A program made the translations under genes and the position numbers. A DNA stretch of 64,000 bases from Rheinheimera pacifica (GTDB lineage Bacteria; Pseudomonadota; Gammaproteobacteria; Enterobacterales; Alteromonadaceae), in NCBI RefSeq assembly GCF_024809855.1, contig NZ_JANUEM010000002.1, positions 434,001 through 498,000 on the forward strand. The letters run 5' to 3'. The first letter of the stretch is position 1. Every line of letters starts with the position of its first letter. Shown here in pieces: positions 18,921-30,679 of the stretch. The notes under the pieces were generated by a model. It had not been told where the DNA came from, made no database searches, and was given only the letters and a program-made list of their open reading frames with translations.

Positions 18921-19841
18921 ATGGCCAGAGAGCAATTGGGAATTTGTACTGAAGCAAACCTGCATGGTAGTTATTTATTCTTTAATGCCCAAGAAGGGCA
19001 TGAGCGGGTACTACGGCATAAGCTTGCCCGTTTACCACAGCTATTTGACCGCCTGGCCACGCATTTTTCTGAAGCATTACTTACCAGCGTAGTGGCTATT
19101 GGCAGCAATTACTGGGATACGCTTTACCCGGATGCCAGGCCAGCTGGCCTGGGACCTTTTCCTGAATTACCCACTGAGGATATCGACCTTGCACCTGTGC
19201 CACTGGATTTACTGATCCAAATTCGTTCTGACCGTCTGGATGTGAATTTTATTGCTTCACAGCAGGTGCTGCAATTGCTACAGGGCCATGCTGAGTTGCA
19301 GGAGCATATTCAGGGTTTTCGTTATCTTGATGGCCGCAGCCTTACCGGGTTTATAGATGCACCAGGCAATCCGAAAGGCAAAGCAAAGCGCATTGCAGCC
19401 TTGGTTGATCATATCCAGCAGCCGGTTTTCGCCGGTGGCAGTTACTTGTATTTACATTGCTTTAATTTTGATTTCAGTAGCTGGCAGCAACTGAATACTC
19501 AGCAGCAGGAAGAAATAATGGGCATGGATAAAGTATCGGGCAAACCTCTGCTGCCGGCACTACAGGCCGCCGATAGCCATTATGTTGTCATGCAGCCAGA
19601 TACCGCGCAGGGCCTTTTTTTACAGCAGAACATGCCATTTTCACAACCTAAGGTGCAAGGTATGTTGCAGCTAAGCTATTGTGCAGATGCTGATGTGTTG
19701 TTGCAGCAACTTAAACGCAGAGTAGGGCTGGCAGAACAAAACCAGGGTTATGATCAGCTGTTAAATTACAACCGTATTGATTTTAGTGCAGCGTTTTTTG
19801 TCCCTTCTATAAGTTTTCTTGAGCTGGCAGCTAAACTGTAA
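18921..19841 (+). CDS. DyP-type (YfeX-like) peroxidase with altered active site
   Basis: Heme-dependent dye-decolorizing-type peroxidase, 306 residues, cytoplasmic (no signal peptide). The YfeX-like segment GFRYLDGRSLTGFIDAPGNP carries the catalytic aspartate of the GFxDG motif, with the final Gly replaced by Ala; ADSHYVVM probably supplies the proximal heme histidine. The site where YfeX has the distal arginine (VRQSLPYG) reads LQQNMPFS here, so that arginine appears replaced by glutamine. The start at 18921 (AAGG before it) is preferred over an upstream in-frame codon at 18894. It abuts argR tail to tail. Confidence 0.8.
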   Translation: MAREQLGICTEANLHGSYLFFNAQEGHERVLRHKLARLPQLFDRLATHFSEALLTSVVAIGSNYWDTLYPDARPAGLGPFPELPTEDIDLAPVPLDLLIQIRSDRLDVNFIASQQVLQLLQGHAELQEHIQGFRYLDGRSLTGFIDAPGNPKGKAKRIAALVDHIQQPVFAGGSYLYLHCFNFDFSSWQQLNTQQQEEIMGMDKVSGKPLLPALQAADSHYVVMQPDTAQGLFLQQNMPFSQPKVQGMLQLSYCADADVLLQQLKRRVGLAEQNQGYDQLLNYNRIDFSAAFFVPSISFLELAAKL

Positions 19842-20315
19842 TCAGGCTAGCTTTCCCTCAAATAGCTTAGTCACCGTTTGTAAAATCTCATTAATATTTT
19901 GCACTTTATTAGGGGCAATAAAAATGGTGTCGTCTCCGGCAATAGTGCCAAGCACACCTTCGGCCTTGCCAATAGAGTCAAGCATACGTGCGATAAGCTG
20001 TGCTGCACCGGGGCTGGTGCGAATAATGATCATCACATCATTATGTTCGATGTCCAGAACCAGTTGACGCAACGGGCTTTTGGTTGTCGGCATCCCTAAT
20101 TCAGGAGGAAGGGTATAAACCATTTCCTGTTTGGCATTGCGGGTACGTACTGCACCATATTTGCTGAGCATGCGTGATACTTTTGACTGACTGATATTAT
20201 CAAAACCGTCATTTTTCAGGGCGTCGACAATTTCACTTTGAGAACCAAATTTTTCCATTTTTAACAGTGCTTTAAAAGCCTGAGTTAACTCTTCCTGTTT
20301 GGCTTGCCTGGTCAT
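19842..20315 (-). CDS. argR: Arginine repressor ArgR
   Basis: Hexameric arginine-dependent transcriptional repressor of arginine biosynthesis. The 157-residue protein has an N-terminal winged helix (about residues 1-70: [28 protein letters not shown]) and a C-terminal oligomerization and arginine-binding domain with [13 protein letters not shown]. It is divergent from mdh, the conserved gammaproteobacterial arrangement. Confidence 0.96.
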   Translation of the reverse strand: MTRQAKQEELTQAFKALLKMEKFGSQSEIVDALKNDGFDNISQSKVSRMLSKYGAVRTRNAKQEMVYTLPPELGMPTTKSPLRQLVLDIEHNDVMIIIRTSPGAAQLIARMLDSIGKAEGVLGTIAGDDTIFIAPNKVQNINEILQTVTKLFEGKLA

Positions 20316-20502
20316 ATAACACTCTTACCTCTTGTTTCGTGTCGTTATCTTAGCAAAGTTCGTCATCGCATTCACTTTGTGAAGTAAAGTACACTAAAAT
20401 TCGCTAAAATGCTTAGACTTTAGGCTTAAGCTATTTGTGTTTTCAACGCGGTTTCAGTATTGTTGGCGCGTTTTCATTCAACCGTTATCTAGGGAGATAA
20501 TT

Positions 20503-21441
20503 ATGAAAGTTGCCGTATTAGGTGCCGCCGGTGGTATTGGCCAGGCATTATCGTTATTGCTTAAATTAGATTTACCTGCAGGCACAGACTTAGCGTTATA
20601 TGATTTGGCGCCGGTAACCCCGGGTGTTGCGGTTGATTTAAGCCATATCCCTACCGCTGTTAAAGTAACAGGTTACGGTAAAGAAGACTTAAACACTGCA
20701 CTGGCTGGTGCTGATATCGTGATGATCCCTGCCGGTATGCCACGTAAGCCAGGTATGGACCGTTCGGATTTGTTCAACATTAATGCCGGTGTAGTAAAAA
20801 CTTTAGCTGAGGCGATTGTGCAACAGTGTCCGAAAGCGCTGGTGGGTATTATTACTAACCCGGTAAATACTACTGTAGCTATTGCTGCTGACGTATTTAA
20901 AAAGGCTGGTACTTACGACCCGCGCCGCCTGTTCGGTGTAACGACACTGGACGTGATCCGCGCTGAGACTTTTGTCGGTGAATTAAAAGGTAAGAATCCA
21001 ACAGAAGTGACAGTGCCGGTAATCGGTGGTCACAGTGGCACCACTATTCTGCCATTATTATCACAAGTTGCAGGTGTCAGCTTCTCTGATGAGGAAGTTG
21101 CATCATTAACACACCGTATCCAGAATGCCGGAACCGAAGTGGTTGAAGCTAAAGCCGGTGGCGGATCTGCTACGTTGTCAATGGGGCAGGCTGCTGCGCG
21201 TTTCTGTATTTCTCTGATCAAAGGCTTACAGGGCGAAAAAGTAACGGAATATGCGTATGTTGAAGGTAACGGCGAATATGCCCGTTTCTTTGCTCAGCCA
21301 ATTACGCTGGGTAAAAACGGCGTAGAGGCATTACTGCCAATCGGCACTTTAAGTGCCTACGAGCAAAAAGCCATGAACGATATGCTGGGTACACTAAAAG
21401 CCGATATCACTTTAGGCGAAGAGTTTGTAAAGAATAACTAA
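20503..21441 (+). CDS. mdh: Malate dehydrogenase (NAD+)
   Basis: TCA-cycle enzyme interconverting malate and oxaloacetate. The start at 20503 follows an AGGGAGA site and gives 312 residues, the E. coli length; an open frame reaching back to 20437 is not expected to be translated. The NAD-binding motif GAAGGIGQA (residues 7-15), the substrate arginines in [11 protein letters not shown] and in the [16 protein letters not shown] region, and the catalytic histidine in GGHSGTT are visible. Confidence 0.98.
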   Translation: MKVAVLGAAGGIGQALSLLLKLDLPAGTDLALYDLAPVTPGVAVDLSHIPTAVKVTGYGKEDLNTALAGADIVMIPAGMPRKPGMDRSDLFNINAGVVKTLAEAIVQQCPKALVGIITNPVNTTVAIAADVFKKAGTYDPRRLFGVTTLDVIRAETFVGELKGKNPTEVTVPVIGGHSGTTILPLLSQVAGVSFSDEEVASLTHRIQNAGTEVVEAKAGGGSATLSMGQAAARFCISLIKGLQGEKVTEYAYVEGNGEYARFFAQPITLGKNGVEALLPIGTLSAYEQKAMNDMLGTLKADITLGEEFVKNN

Positions 21442-21455
21442 GTTATTTTCAGTAT

Positions 21456-21483
21456 AAAAAAAGGCGCATCAGCGCCTTTTTTT
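21456..21483. terminator. Bidirectional terminator between mdh and ispB
   Basis: GGCGC (21463-21467) pairs with GCGCC (21472-21476), flanked by seven A residues on the left and seven T residues on the right, so the same hairpin can end both convergent transcripts. Confidence 0.9.
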
Positions 21484-21496
21484 ATACCCGGCACAT

Positions 21497-22468
21497 TTAG
21501 TGGTTGCGGGACACAGCAATATTGGCCAGCGCCAGTAATGCCTGTTTATATTCTGATTCTGGTACTGCAGCCAGAGCCTGCCGCGCTTTCTCTGCCTCTT
21601 GTTCTGCTAGCTGGCGGGTGTACTCAAACGCATTGGTTTCATGCAGCGCTGCCATAATGGCTTCAAAATGCGCCATACCATTACCTTCTGCTATAGCCTC
21701 ACGTATCAGGCCTTGCTGGGCAGCAGAGCCATGTTTTAAAGCATGGATTAATGGCAGGGTCGGTTTGCCTTCAGCCAGATCGTCGCCGATATTTTTACCA
21801 AGCTCGGAGGCGTCAGCCTGATAATCCAGTACATCGTCAATCAGCTGAAACGCGGTGCCAAGGTGCATACCGTAAAGCTTCATACCGTTCACGATAGCTT
21901 CAGGTTGATTGGTAATAATAGCGGCTAACTGGGTGGCGGCTTCAAACAGCTTTGCAGTTTTGCAGTAAATAACCTGCATATAGCTTTGTTCAGTGGTGTC
22001 GGGATCATTTACGTTCATCAGCTGCAATACTTCACCTTCGGCGATAATATTGGTCGCGTCGGCCAGAATATTCATGATGCGCATATCGTTAAGCGATACC
22101 ATCATCTGAAACGAACGGCTGTACAGGAAGTCACCCACTAACACACTGGCCTGGTTACCAAACACGGCATTGGCGGTTTGTTTGCCCCGGCGTAAAGTGG
22201 ACTCGTCTACCACGTCATCATGTAATAAGGTCGATGTGTGGATAAACTCTATAATAGCGGCAACGGTAACATGCTCATTACCCTGGTAACCCAGTGCTCT
22301 GGCTGCCAACACGGCTAACAGCGGGCGTAAGCGTTTGCCGCCACTGTTAACGATGTAGATACCCAATTGATTAATCAGGGCCACGTCAGAGTTTAGCTGC
22401 GAGAAAATGTGCTGATTAACAGCTTTCATATCTGTAGATGATAGCTGCTGGATCTGTTCGAGCGTCAT
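21497..22468 (-). CDS. ispB: Octaprenyl diphosphate synthase
   Basis: Long-chain trans-prenyltransferase supplying the side chain of ubiquinone and menaquinone. The open frame extends to 22636, but the ATG at 22468 gives 323 residues, equal to E. coli IspB, and begins at the expected MTLEQIQQLSSTDMKAVNQ. The two aspartate-rich motifs LLHDDVVDESTLRRG and QLIDDVLDY are intact. It is divergent from rplU, a strongly conserved arrangement. Confidence 0.96.
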   Translation of the reverse strand: MTLEQIQQLSSTDMKAVNQHIFSQLNSDVALINQLGIYIVNSGGKRLRPLLAVLAARALGYQGNEHVTVAAIIEFIHTSTLLHDDVVDESTLRRGKQTANAVFGNQASVLVGDFLYSRSFQMMVSLNDMRIMNILADATNIIAEGEVLQLMNVNDPDTTEQSYMQVIYCKTAKLFEAATQLAAIITNQPEAIVNGMKLYGMHLGTAFQLIDDVLDYQADASELGKNIGDDLAEGKPTLPLIHALKHGSAAQQGLIREAIAEGNGMAHFEAIMAALHETNAFEYTRQLAEQEAEKARQALAAVPESEYKQALLALANIAVSRNH

Positions 22469-22581
22469 GAAAAACAACTGCTTAAACCATAGAATGTCGC
22501 TAATTCTACACCATTGGGCGGGCTGTCCCAAAGCAAAACCGGATCCTTTTGTCAGCAGAGTGATCTTTTTTATATTACTAC

Positions 22582-22610
22582 TTGCGGGGGTAGGGGAAAT
22601 TGCGTACAAT
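22582..22610 (+). promoter_or_regulatory. Sigma-70 promoter of rplU-rpmA
   Basis: TTGCGG (22582-22587) and TACAAT (22605-22610) are separated by exactly 17 bp, about 70 bases before rplU, followed by a GC-rich discriminator (TCGCGCCC) suited to stringent control. Confidence 0.75.
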
Positions 22611-22678
22611 TCGCGCCCTGTGAATTGAATTAACACGCCCCTTAACCAAGCGATGGCGTGCTTTGTACGGAGTTAACT

Positions 22679-22987
22679 ATGTACGCGGTTTTCCAAAGTG
22701 GTGGCAAACAGCACCGTGTGACGGAAGGTCAAACTCTACGTCTAGAAAAACTAGATTTAGAAACCGGCGCAACAATCGAATTTACACCGTTGATGGTCGC
22801 TAATGGCGAAGATATCAGTATCGGTGCACCTTTAGTAGAAGGTGGTAAAGTAGTAGCGGAAGTGGTCACTCATGGCCGTGGCGATAAGCTTAAAATCGTT
22901 AAATTCCGTCGTCGTAAGCATTCACGTAAACAGATGGGCCACCGCCAGTGGTTCACTGAAGTGAAAATTACCAGCATCAGCGCGTAA
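22679..22987 (+). CDS. rplU: 50S ribosomal protein L21
   Basis: Large-subunit protein of 102 residues starting [14 protein letters not shown], with the conserved C-terminal [24 protein letters not shown]-type site (ACGGAGTTAACT) precedes the ATG at 22679; the open frame upstream of it is not part of the protein. It is followed at 15 bases by rpmA. Confidence 0.98.
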   Translation: MYAVFQSGGKQHRVTEGQTLRLEKLDLETGATIEFTPLMVANGEDISIGAPLVEGGKVVAEVVTHGRGDKLKIVKFRRRKHSRKQMGHRQWFTEVKITSISA

Positions 22988-23002
22988 CAGGAGTATCGAC
23001 AC

Positions 23003-23260
23003 ATGGCAAGTAAGAAAGGTGTAGGTAGCACTCGTAACGGTCGCGATTCAGAAGCTAAACGCTTAGGTGTTAAGCGCTTCGGTGGCGAAACAGTTTTAGC
23101 TGGTAGCATCATCGTACGTCAGCGTGGCACTAAGTTCCACCCGGGCACTAATGTTGGTATCGGTAAAGACCACACTTTATTCGCTTTAACTGAAGGTAAA
23201 GTGAAGTTTGAAGTGAAAGGCGAGTACAACCGCAATTTCGTAAGCATTGTCAGCGAGTAA
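23003..23260 (+). CDS. rpmA: 50S ribosomal protein L27
   Basis: Large-subunit protein whose N-terminal tail reaches the peptidyl-transferase centre. The 85 residues begin [22 protein letters not shown] and contain [22 protein letters not shown], diagnostic of L27. The N-terminus is the unprocessed type found in proteobacteria. A terminator follows. Confidence 0.98.
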   Translation: MASKKGVGSTRNGRDSEAKRLGVKRFGGETVLAGSIIVRQRGTKFHPGTNVGIGKDHTLFALTEGKVKFEVKGEYNRNFVSIVSE

Positions 23261-23280
23261 GCTGATAGGCTTCAGAAAAA

Positions 23281-23304
23281 CCCCGCCTGAGTGCGGGGTT
23301 TTTT
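23281..23304 (+). terminator. Intrinsic terminator after rpmA
   Basis: CCCCGC (23281-23286) pairs with GCGGGG (23293-23298), followed by six T residues. It separates rplU-rpmA from obgE, which therefore needs its own promoter or partial read-through. Confidence 0.92.
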
Positions 23305-23408
23305 ATTAAACAAGTACAGCAAGTTGCATAATGTAATGTTAGCGGCACACTTGTACTTAACCTACGTTATACTTATGCCAGTTAAGTTGTTAACTGGTTT
23401 TAATCTGA

Positions 23409-24584
<1,176 letters not shown>

Positions 24585-24593
24585 GGCAAGCTT

Positions 24594-25082
24594 ATGATTA
24601 TCTCCATGGTAGCAGCGATGGCTGCCAATCGTGTTATAGGTAAAGATAACCGGATGCCCTGGCATTTACCGGCAGATCTAAAGCATTTTAAGGCCGTAAC
24701 ACTGGGTAAACCGGTAGTGATGGGCCGTAAAACCTTTGACTCTATTGGCCGGGTGTTGCCCGGGAGGCGTAATATTGTTATTAGCCGCCAAACAGTAACG
24801 GATCCGCGTGGCGCAGAATGGGTTAATAGCTTAACGCAAGCTTTTGAGTTATTGCATGACCAGCCTGAAGTCATGGTGATTGGCGGCGCTGAGATATACC
24901 GGCAGTGCTTGCCCTTAGCGCAGCGGTTGTATTTGACGGAGATATCATTGGAAACAGAAGGTGATGCCTGTTTCCCTGATTATCAGGCTGCTGGCAACTG
25001 GGAAGTGGCAGAGCAAAGTTTTATGCCGGCAGATGATAATAACCCGTATGATTGTCGTTTTATTACCCTGATACGTAATTAG
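24594..25082 (+). CDS. folA: Dihydrofolate reductase
   Basis: NADPH-dependent reduction of dihydrofolate, the target of trimethoprim. The 162-residue protein has the expected MISMVAAMAANRVIGKDNRMPWHLPADLKHFK start (catalytic acidic residue in the PADLKHFK region, Met20-type loop), GRKTFDSIGR and VIGGAEIYRQCLP. It is close behind obgE and likely cotranscribed. Confidence 0.97.
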   Translation: MIISMVAAMAANRVIGKDNRMPWHLPADLKHFKAVTLGKPVVMGRKTFDSIGRVLPGRRNIVISRQTVTDPRGAEWVNSLTQAFELLHDQPEVMVIGGAEIYRQCLPLAQRLYLTEISLETEGDACFPDYQAAGNWEVAEQSFMPADDNNPYDCRFITLIRN

Positions 25083-25158
25083 CTACTGCTGGCTATATTT
25101 GCACCTGCTGCTGCATATTGTTAAGATGCTTCAGGTTGTGTTCAGCAAGGAGTAGTAA

Positions 25159-25539
25159 ATGAGATTATTACCAACGTTGTTTTGCGGTGCTGCTTTGAGT
25201 ATTACCGCACTGGTATCGCCGGTTGCGGTAGCAGATGATCAGTTAGCTGCTTCTATGTGTGATTATGTGGCAGCTGATGATAAAAACCGTCTGAGAAAAG
25301 TTCTTAGTGACTATCGTCTGCGTTTGCGCAATATATACGATGGTGTGGTATGTAACGGTGAAAGTCTTATCCGGCATGCTTTTAAAAACAATGCTGCAGA
25401 TGTTGGCGAGTTTATTGTTAAACAGTTACCGGGGTCTGCTGTTAGTGCATCAGGTGATATTGCCTGGGCTGAAGCAAACGGCTTTACGGCTTCACCATTA
25501 CTGGCTGTGCTGAAAAGCCGTGCCGGTGAAGGTGACTAA
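25159..25539 (+). CDS. DUF3718 family exported protein
   Basis: Small secreted protein (126 residues) of unknown function. A signal peptide (about residues 1-25, ending VAVA) precedes a domain with two cysteines and the pattern CDYVAADDKNRLRKVL...LRNIYDGVVCNGESLIRHA, which I recognise as DUF3718, found mainly in Alteromonadales and Vibrionales. An AAGGAG site lies upstream. It ends at a bidirectional terminator shared with the chemoreceptor gene. Confidence 0.8.
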   Translation: MRLLPTLFCGAALSITALVSPVAVADDQLAASMCDYVAADDKNRLRKVLSDYRLRLRNIYDGVVCNGESLIRHAFKNNAADVGEFIVKQLPGSAVSASGDIAWAEANGFTASPLLAVLKSRAGEGD

Positions 25540-25560
25540 AATTAGTATGTAAATAAAAAA

Positions 25561-25584
25561 ATCCGCCAGCTGGCGGATTTTTTT
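25561..25584. terminator. Bidirectional terminator
   Basis: The palindrome ATCCGCCAG/CTGGCGGAT (25561-25578) is flanked by A residues on the left and T residues on the right, serving the DUF3718 gene (+) and the chemoreceptor gene (-). Confidence 0.9.
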
Positions 25585-25600
25585 ATTGTTAGCAGTTAAA

Positions 25601-27613
25601 TCAAACTTTGAACTGATCTACAGAAACACGTAACTCTTCTGCCAATCTGGCTACTTCATGGCTTGATTCAGAAGTTTGTTCTGCACCTGAGGCCGTTTCT
25701 TCTGCAATAGAAACAATCGACTCCAATAGTTTGCTAATCTCATGCGATACCTGATTTTGCTCTTTAGCCGCATCGGATATTTGTGTACTCATATCATGTG
25801 CCAGGTGCACTGCATGGGTAATAGAGTCCAGTGCTTTGGTTGCCACCTCAGTTTTTGCCACACAGTTTTCAGCTTGCTTTTTACCTTTATTCATTGCTTC
25901 TACTGCAGCCTGGGCACCGCTTTGCAGCACCTGGATCATTGCCTGAATTTCCTGCGTAGAAGCCTGGGTCTTACTGGCCAGCGAACGGACTTCATCGGCT
26001 ACAACTGCGAAACCACGGCCTTGCTCACCGGCGCGGGCGGCTTCAATAGCTGCGTTTAATGCCAGCAGGTTAGTTTGCTCGGCAATACCCCGTATTACAT
26101 CCAGAATACTGCCGATAGAGGCGCTGTCTTTGTGTAATTTATTGATAACAACCGAAGCCTGTTCAACCTCGTGTGACAGCTGGAGAATAATAGATTTATT
26201 TTCCAGAGAAATGCCTTTCACACGCTCTGCTTCATTGTCAGCATTTTTAATTTCCGCAACTGCATCGTTAGAGCTTTGCAGTACGCCCTGTGCTGTGCTG
26301 CTCATCTCTGTGGTAGCTGTTGCTGCCTGGGTAACCTGAGATTTCTGCTCACGTATAGCTTGTGTGGTTTGTACCGTAATGGCTGAAGTTTGTTCAGATG
26401 CTGCTGCCAGTTGAGTAGAGCGGGAAATAATGCCCTGGATCAGTTGCTGCAAGTTAGCAATAACCTTATTGCAGTTACGGGCCAGCTCACCAAACTCATC
26501 TTGGGCGCTGTCATCCAGTTTTTGTGTCATATCACCGGAGGCCACTACGCCCAAGATTTGATTTACCTTAGCCAGAGGAATAGAAATACTGCGCACAGTC
26601 AGCGTTGCAATAACAACGGAAACAATAATTGAGATCAGCACCACGATGAAAATCAGCGTAATAGCGTTAGATACGCCTGAAGCTGAGTCTTGCTGAATCT
26701 TTTCTGCTGCCGTGCTGGCCTGATTTAACAGGCCGGCAAGGCTGGCCATAGCACTGGCGGTTTGTTGTTCTGCAGAAGCCAGCAGTGCCGTTGCATCTGC
26801 AGTGCTTTGCAGCCGCCGGGCTTTTAACTCAACAATACTGTTGTTGCCAGCCAACAGAGTGTTAATTTCAGCAAATTTTTCCGCTAAATCATCAACCAGA
26901 CTTACCTGGCCTGCAGTTTCCGTTTTGATTGTTTCAAATTGATCATTAAGCTCTTTTAACCGGAAGGCAATTTCATTGCTGATGGTATTGGCAGTGGTGT
27001 CTGATGTCGTACGGTTTAAATCTACTACGTTGCTGATTAAGGTGTTTATACCCGTCTCAATGCCGGTTGCAGCCTGGTAAGAACGCGGAAAGCGGCGCTG
27101 TACATCACGCGTGTCTGTAAAATCCAGAATTAATGAGGCTGTATCATCGGCTTGAGTTTCAAGCTCAGCAAGTTTGCTTTCAATGTTGTCACGCAGAGTT
27201 AAGTTATTTTCCAGTTGCTGGAATAATTGCGTAGTGACAGGAGTAAAGTTGCTGTAGGCTTCATTTACGGTTTCTGCTGCTTTTTTCAGCGTTGCTTCAT
27301 GTTGTACGGCAGTGCTCAGACTTTTTGCTGCCTGAGCGTAGCGCTGTTGTTCTTCAGAAAACAATGTTCTTAACGAAGATACTTCCTGCAAAGAAGTCGC
27401 ATAGAATGCTTGCAGGCTTTGTTTGCTCATTACCACGAAACCACTTTGCATTAACGCGCTTTGTTCCAAAGCAGGTATTGAAACCTGGTTTACTTCTGCA
27501 GTTGAGGCACTGATATTGTTCAAACTTACATAAGATGTTGTACCTATGATTAACAGGAGTAGCGAAATGATGCCAAACCCACCAATCACCCGTAATGCTA
27601 CGGTTAACTTCAT
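25601..27613 (-). CDS. Methyl-accepting chemotaxis protein
   Basis: Transmembrane chemoreceptor that signals to CheA/CheW. From the ATG at 27613, which has a GGGAG site and starts directly before the first membrane helix (the open frame extends 16 codons further), the protein has 670 residues: TM1 (about 8-28), a long helical periplasmic ligand domain of about 280 residues, TM2 ([20 protein letters not shown]), HAMP, and a C-terminal signalling domain with the hairpin tip [37 protein letters not shown]. The ligand is unknown. No C-terminal CheR tether (NWETF-like) is present. Confidence 0.93.
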   Translation of the reverse strand: MKLTVALRVIGGFGIISLLLLIIGTTSYVSLNNISASTAEVNQVSIPALEQSALMQSGFVVMSKQSLQAFYATSLQEVSSLRTLFSEEQQRYAQAAKSLSTAVQHEATLKKAAETVNEAYSNFTPVTTQLFQQLENNLTLRDNIESKLAELETQADDTASLILDFTDTRDVQRRFPRSYQAATGIETGINTLISNVVDLNRTTSDTTANTISNEIAFRLKELNDQFETIKTETAGQVSLVDDLAEKFAEINTLLAGNNSIVELKARRLQSTADATALLASAEQQTASAMASLAGLLNQASTAAEKIQQDSASGVSNAITLIFIVVLISIIVSVVIATLTVRSISIPLAKVNQILGVVASGDMTQKLDDSAQDEFGELARNCNKVIANLQQLIQGIISRSTQLAAASEQTSAITVQTTQAIREQKSQVTQAATATTEMSSTAQGVLQSSNDAVAEIKNADNEAERVKGISLENKSIILQLSHEVEQASVVINKLHKDSASIGSILDVIRGIAEQTNLLALNAAIEAARAGEQGRGFAVVADEVRSLASKTQASTQEIQAMIQVLQSGAQAAVEAMNKGKKQAENCVAKTEVATKALDSITHAVHLAHDMSTQISDAAKEQNQVSHEISKLLESIVSIAEETASGAEQTSESSHEVARLAEELRVSVDQFKV

Positions 27614-27686
27614 AATAACTCCCATTTTTTGTTTTTTTATGCAGCCTGACTCAGGCAGCAAAGCTTAACAATCCCGGACAACGCCG

Positions 27687-28505
27687 TTAAATATACAGGT
27701 TTCGAGTTACCCCTGCTACACTATAACGTTGTTGTGTATCAATACAATATGCAGTTAACGCATTACCCCAGACACAACCGGTGTCAAGTGCATGAATATT
27801 TGCTATCGGACTATAACCATTTAATGCAGCCCAGTGACCAAAGAACAGTTCAGGATGTGTTTTTGTGCGCCAGAATTCATACCAGGGCACCAGTTGAGTT
27901 TGATTCCTCGGGTGGCCTTTTTCTTTTAGTTCAAGCGAACCATCCTGACGGCAAAACCGCATCCGGGTGCAACTGTTAATCGTGAAACGCCAGCGTTGTT
28001 CGTCTGATGTTGCCTCGCGGTAGCGTTCGGGTTTGTTACCGTACATACTGCTTAATAACGTTACCGGGTCGCGTTGCAGTAATTGTTGCACGGCTGTGGT
28101 AGCAACAATAGCATCGTCCAGTTGCCATTCCGGCGCCAGGCCGGCATGGACCATCATAAAACGCTGATCAGCACTGAAATGCAGCAATGGTTGCTGGCTT
28201 AACCACTGCACCAGTTCTTCCCGCTGCGGGCTGTCGAGCAGTGGTTGCAATTTATCCTGTTGCTTAACAGTGCTCAGGCCATAATGGCAGGCAATAAAGT
28301 GCAGATCGTGGTTGCCAAGTACTGTAACGGCCTTGTCACCTAATCCTTTAACAAAAGTAAGGCATTCAAGTGACTGCGGGCCTCTGGCTATCAGATCACC
28401 ACAAAACCAGAGTTGATCCTGCTGCGGGTTATAATTGATATGTTCAAGCAGGCGTTGCAAAGCATCGTAGCAGCCTTGTAAATCACCAATAACGTAGGTA
28501 GCCAT
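27687..28505 (-). CDS. apaH: Bis(5'-nucleosyl)-tetraphosphatase, symmetrical
   Basis: Hydrolyses Ap4A to two ADP and also removes NpnN RNA caps. The 272-residue protein has metallophosphoesterase motifs GDLQGCYD (residues 7-14), GDLIARGP and GNHD. It is the last gene of the lptD-surA-pdxA-rsmA-apaG-apaH operon; its start overlaps the apaG stop by one base. Confidence 0.95.
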   Translation of the reverse strand: MATYVIGDLQGCYDALQRLLEHINYNPQQDQLWFCGDLIARGPQSLECLTFVKGLGDKAVTVLGNHDLHFIACHYGLSTVKQQDKLQPLLDSPQREELVQWLSQQPLLHFSADQRFMMVHAGLAPEWQLDDAIVATTAVQQLLQRDPVTLLSSMYGNKPERYREATSDEQRWRFTINSCTRMRFCRQDGSLELKEKGHPRNQTQLVPWYEFWRTKTHPELFFGHWAALNGYSPIANIHALDTGCVWGNALTAYCIDTQQRYSVAGVTRNLYI

Positions 28506-28882
28506 TAGTTAAGAATGTTTGGCATAGCCAGACGAAACAGCGGAATAGCGGCATGAAAGCGCTCTTGCTGGGTAGTCATCATTTCATAGTGGCCCTGCAT
28601 AGTGCCAACCGGCGTTTCCAGTACTGCGCCGCTGGTATAACGATAGCTGCCGCCGGGAGCCAGATGAGGCTGCTCACCGATAACGCCTTCGCCTTCAACT
28701 TCAGTTTGTTTACCGTTGGCATCGGTAATTAACCAGTAACGTCTTAACAGTTGTATCGACTCGCTGCTGTGATTGCGAATGGTAATAGTATAAGCAAATA
28801 CATACCGTTCAGCGGCAGGATCTGACTGTGCAGCAATGTAGTAGGTTTCAACTTCTACCGGGACGTTAAAATGTGATGTCAT
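28505..28882 (-). CDS. apaG: ApaG protein
   Basis: Small fibronectin-III-like protein linked to Co2+/Mg2+ handling in enteric bacteria; its biochemical role is unclear. The start at 28882 (overlapping the rsmA stop, ATGA) gives 125 residues, the E. coli length. The segments [48 protein letters not shown] and [13 protein letters not shown] are diagnostic. Confidence 0.94.
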   Translation of the reverse strand: MTSHFNVPVEVETYYIAAQSDPAAERYVFAYTITIRNHSSESIQLLRRYWLITDANGKQTEVEGEGVIGEQPHLAPGGSYRYTSGAVLETPVGTMQGHYEMMTTQQERFHAAIPLFRLAMPNILN

Positions 28883-29691
28883 ACTGCTGATTCCTGCTGT
28901 TGCAGCCATTGGGCTACGCGCACAAAGTCGGCCACGGCAAGTTGCTCCGGGCGCTGGCCGGGATTAAGCCCTAACTGCTCTAATTGCTCAGCACTGGCAA
29001 AATTGCTAAAGCAATTACGAATTGTTTTGCGCCGTTGGTTAAATGCTTCCAGACACACCCGGTTTAGCACTTCTGCAGGCACTGCAGCACGCTCAGCTAC
29101 GGCGCGTGGCAGTAAGCGTACAACGGCAGAATCAACTTTGGGAGCGGGTTTAAATGCGCCAGGCCCCACTTCTACTACCGGCATGGCTTCACAATAGTAT
29201 TGTGTCATGACGCTTAAACGGCCAAATGCTTTACTACCGTGAATTGCAGTCATACGCTGCACCACTTCTTTTTGCAGCATAAAATGCATGTTTTCAATCA
29301 AGTCTGCGTACTGGAACAGGTGAAATAACAACGGCGTAGAAATGTTATAGGGTAAGTTGCCAAAGATTTTTAGTTTTTTACCTTCCTGTGCCAATGCAGT
29401 GAAATCAAATTTCATGGCATCGGCCTGATGTACTGTCAGTTTAGCGGCCAGCGTTGGGTGCTGCACCAAACGCTCAGCCAGATCTCTGTCTAATTCGATA
29501 ACGGTCAGATGGCCTGCAGCTTCGGCAACGGGTTCCGTCAGCGCACCCAGGCCCGGGCCAATCTCAACCAGTAAATCGTTTGGTTTAGGTGCTATGGCTT
29601 TAACAATACGGCCTATTACCTGGGGGTCATGCAGGAAGTTTTGGCCAAAGCGTTTACGGGCGCGGTGGCCTAAATGTACATTATCAGTCAT
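28879..29691 (-). CDS. rsmA: 16S rRNA dimethyladenosine transferase RsmA (KsgA)
   Basis: SAM-dependent enzyme that dimethylates two adjacent adenosines near the 3' end of 16S rRNA (A1518/A1519 in E. coli), a late 30S checkpoint. The start at 29691 gives 270 residues and the usual N-terminus ([15 protein letters not shown]); the open frame extends upstream only because it overlaps pdxA. The SAM loop [11 protein letters not shown] and catalytic NLPYNIST are intact. The first eight bases overlap the pdxA 3' end. Confidence 0.96.
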   Translation of the reverse strand: MTDNVHLGHRARKRFGQNFLHDPQVIGRIVKAIAPKPNDLLVEIGPGLGALTEPVAEAAGHLTVIELDRDLAERLVQHPTLAAKLTVHQADAMKFDFTALAQEGKKLKIFGNLPYNISTPLLFHLFQYADLIENMHFMLQKEVVQRMTAIHGSKAFGRLSVMTQYYCEAMPVVEVGPGAFKPAPKVDSAVVRLLPRAVAERAAVPAEVLNRVCLEAFNQRRKTIRNCFSNFASAEQLEQLGLNPGQRPEQLAVADFVRVAQWLQQQESAV

Positions 29692-30679
29692 GTAGAGTCG
29701 TCGTTTTAGTGGCCAGTGTAATAGCCTGATTAACTGCGTGAAATAAACTGCCAGCATCGGCTTTGCCTGTGCCGGCTAAATCCAGTGCGGTACCGTGATC
29801 AACCGACGTTCGGATTAACGGCAAGCCAAGGCTGATATTAACAGAACGGCCAAAGCCCTTATGCTTGAGTACCGGCAAACCCTGATCATGGTACATGGCC
29901 AGCACGGCATCGGCATGATCCAGATATTTGCTCTGAAACAATGTATCTGCCGGTAACGGCCCTATCAGCTGCATGCCCTGAGCCCGCAGTTCATTCAGGG
30001 TGGGGATAATAATATCCAGCTCTTCTCTGCCAAGGTGGCCATCTTCCCCGGCGTGAGGGTTAAGGCCACATACGTAAATTCTGGGGGCCGCTATAGCAAA
30101 TTTTTGCTGCAAATCCTGATGCAGTATCGTCAGCACTTTCAGTAAACGTTCTCTGGTAATGGCTTTTGCCACATAGGCTAACGGAATATGTGTGGTGGCC
30201 AGAGCAACGCGCAGGCCTTCTGTTGCCAGCATCATAACCACATAAGGGGTATTGGATTGCAACGCAAAGAATTCAGTATGGCCGCTAAAAGGAATGCCAG
30301 CCTGATTAATAATGCCTTTGTGCACCGGGCCGGTTACGATGGCGGCAAATTCACTGCTGATACATTTTTCGCCGGCGAATGTCAGGGTATCAACTACATA
30401 ACGGCCATTGGCAACATTAAGCGTGCCGGCAATAACCGGCTCTGCCAGGGCAAAGTCTGCTACCGTCAGTGTGCCGGCCTGTTGTGGTTGGGGTGTTGCT
30501 TGGGCATCGTAGGGGATAATGTTCAGCGCCAGCCCGAGTTGGGCGGCGCGCTCAGTTAACAAGGCGGCATTGGCACATACAACCAGCTCTACCGGCCACG
30601 CCTGCTGGGCAAGGGTAATAACTAAATCTGGCCCTATGCCTGCCGGTTCCCCCGGTGTAATGCCAATTCGCAGTGTCAT
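29684..30679 (-). CDS. pdxA: 4-hydroxythreonine-4-phosphate dehydrogenase
   Basis: NAD-dependent step of pyridoxal 5'-phosphate synthesis by the DXP-dependent route. The 331-residue protein begins with [14 protein letters not shown] and shows the metal-binding histidine segments [33 protein letters not shown] and [16 protein letters not shown]. It overlaps surA and rsmA, as in the conserved operon. Confidence 0.96.
   Translation of the reverse strand: MTLRIGITPGEPAGIGPDLVITLAQQAWPVELVVCANAALLTERAAQLGLALNIIPYDAQATPQPQQAGTLTVADFALAEPVIAGTLNVANGRYVVDTLTFAGEKCISSEFAAIVTGPVHKGIINQAGIPFSGHTEFFALQSNTPYVVMMLATEGLRVALATTHIPLAYVAKAITRERLLKVLTILHQDLQQKFAIAAPRIYVCGLNPHAGEDGHLGREELDIIIPTLNELRAQGMQLIGPLPADTLFQSKYLDHADAVLAMYHDQGLPVLKHKGFGRSVNISLGLPLIRTSVDHGTALDLAGTGKADAGSLFHAVNQAITLATKTTTLHD

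Noticed and set aside
20366-20385. ArgR box between argR and mdh
   Set aside because: The inverted repeat ATTCACTTTGTGAA has its half-sites in the wrong order and spacing for an ARG box (TGAAT...ATTCA).
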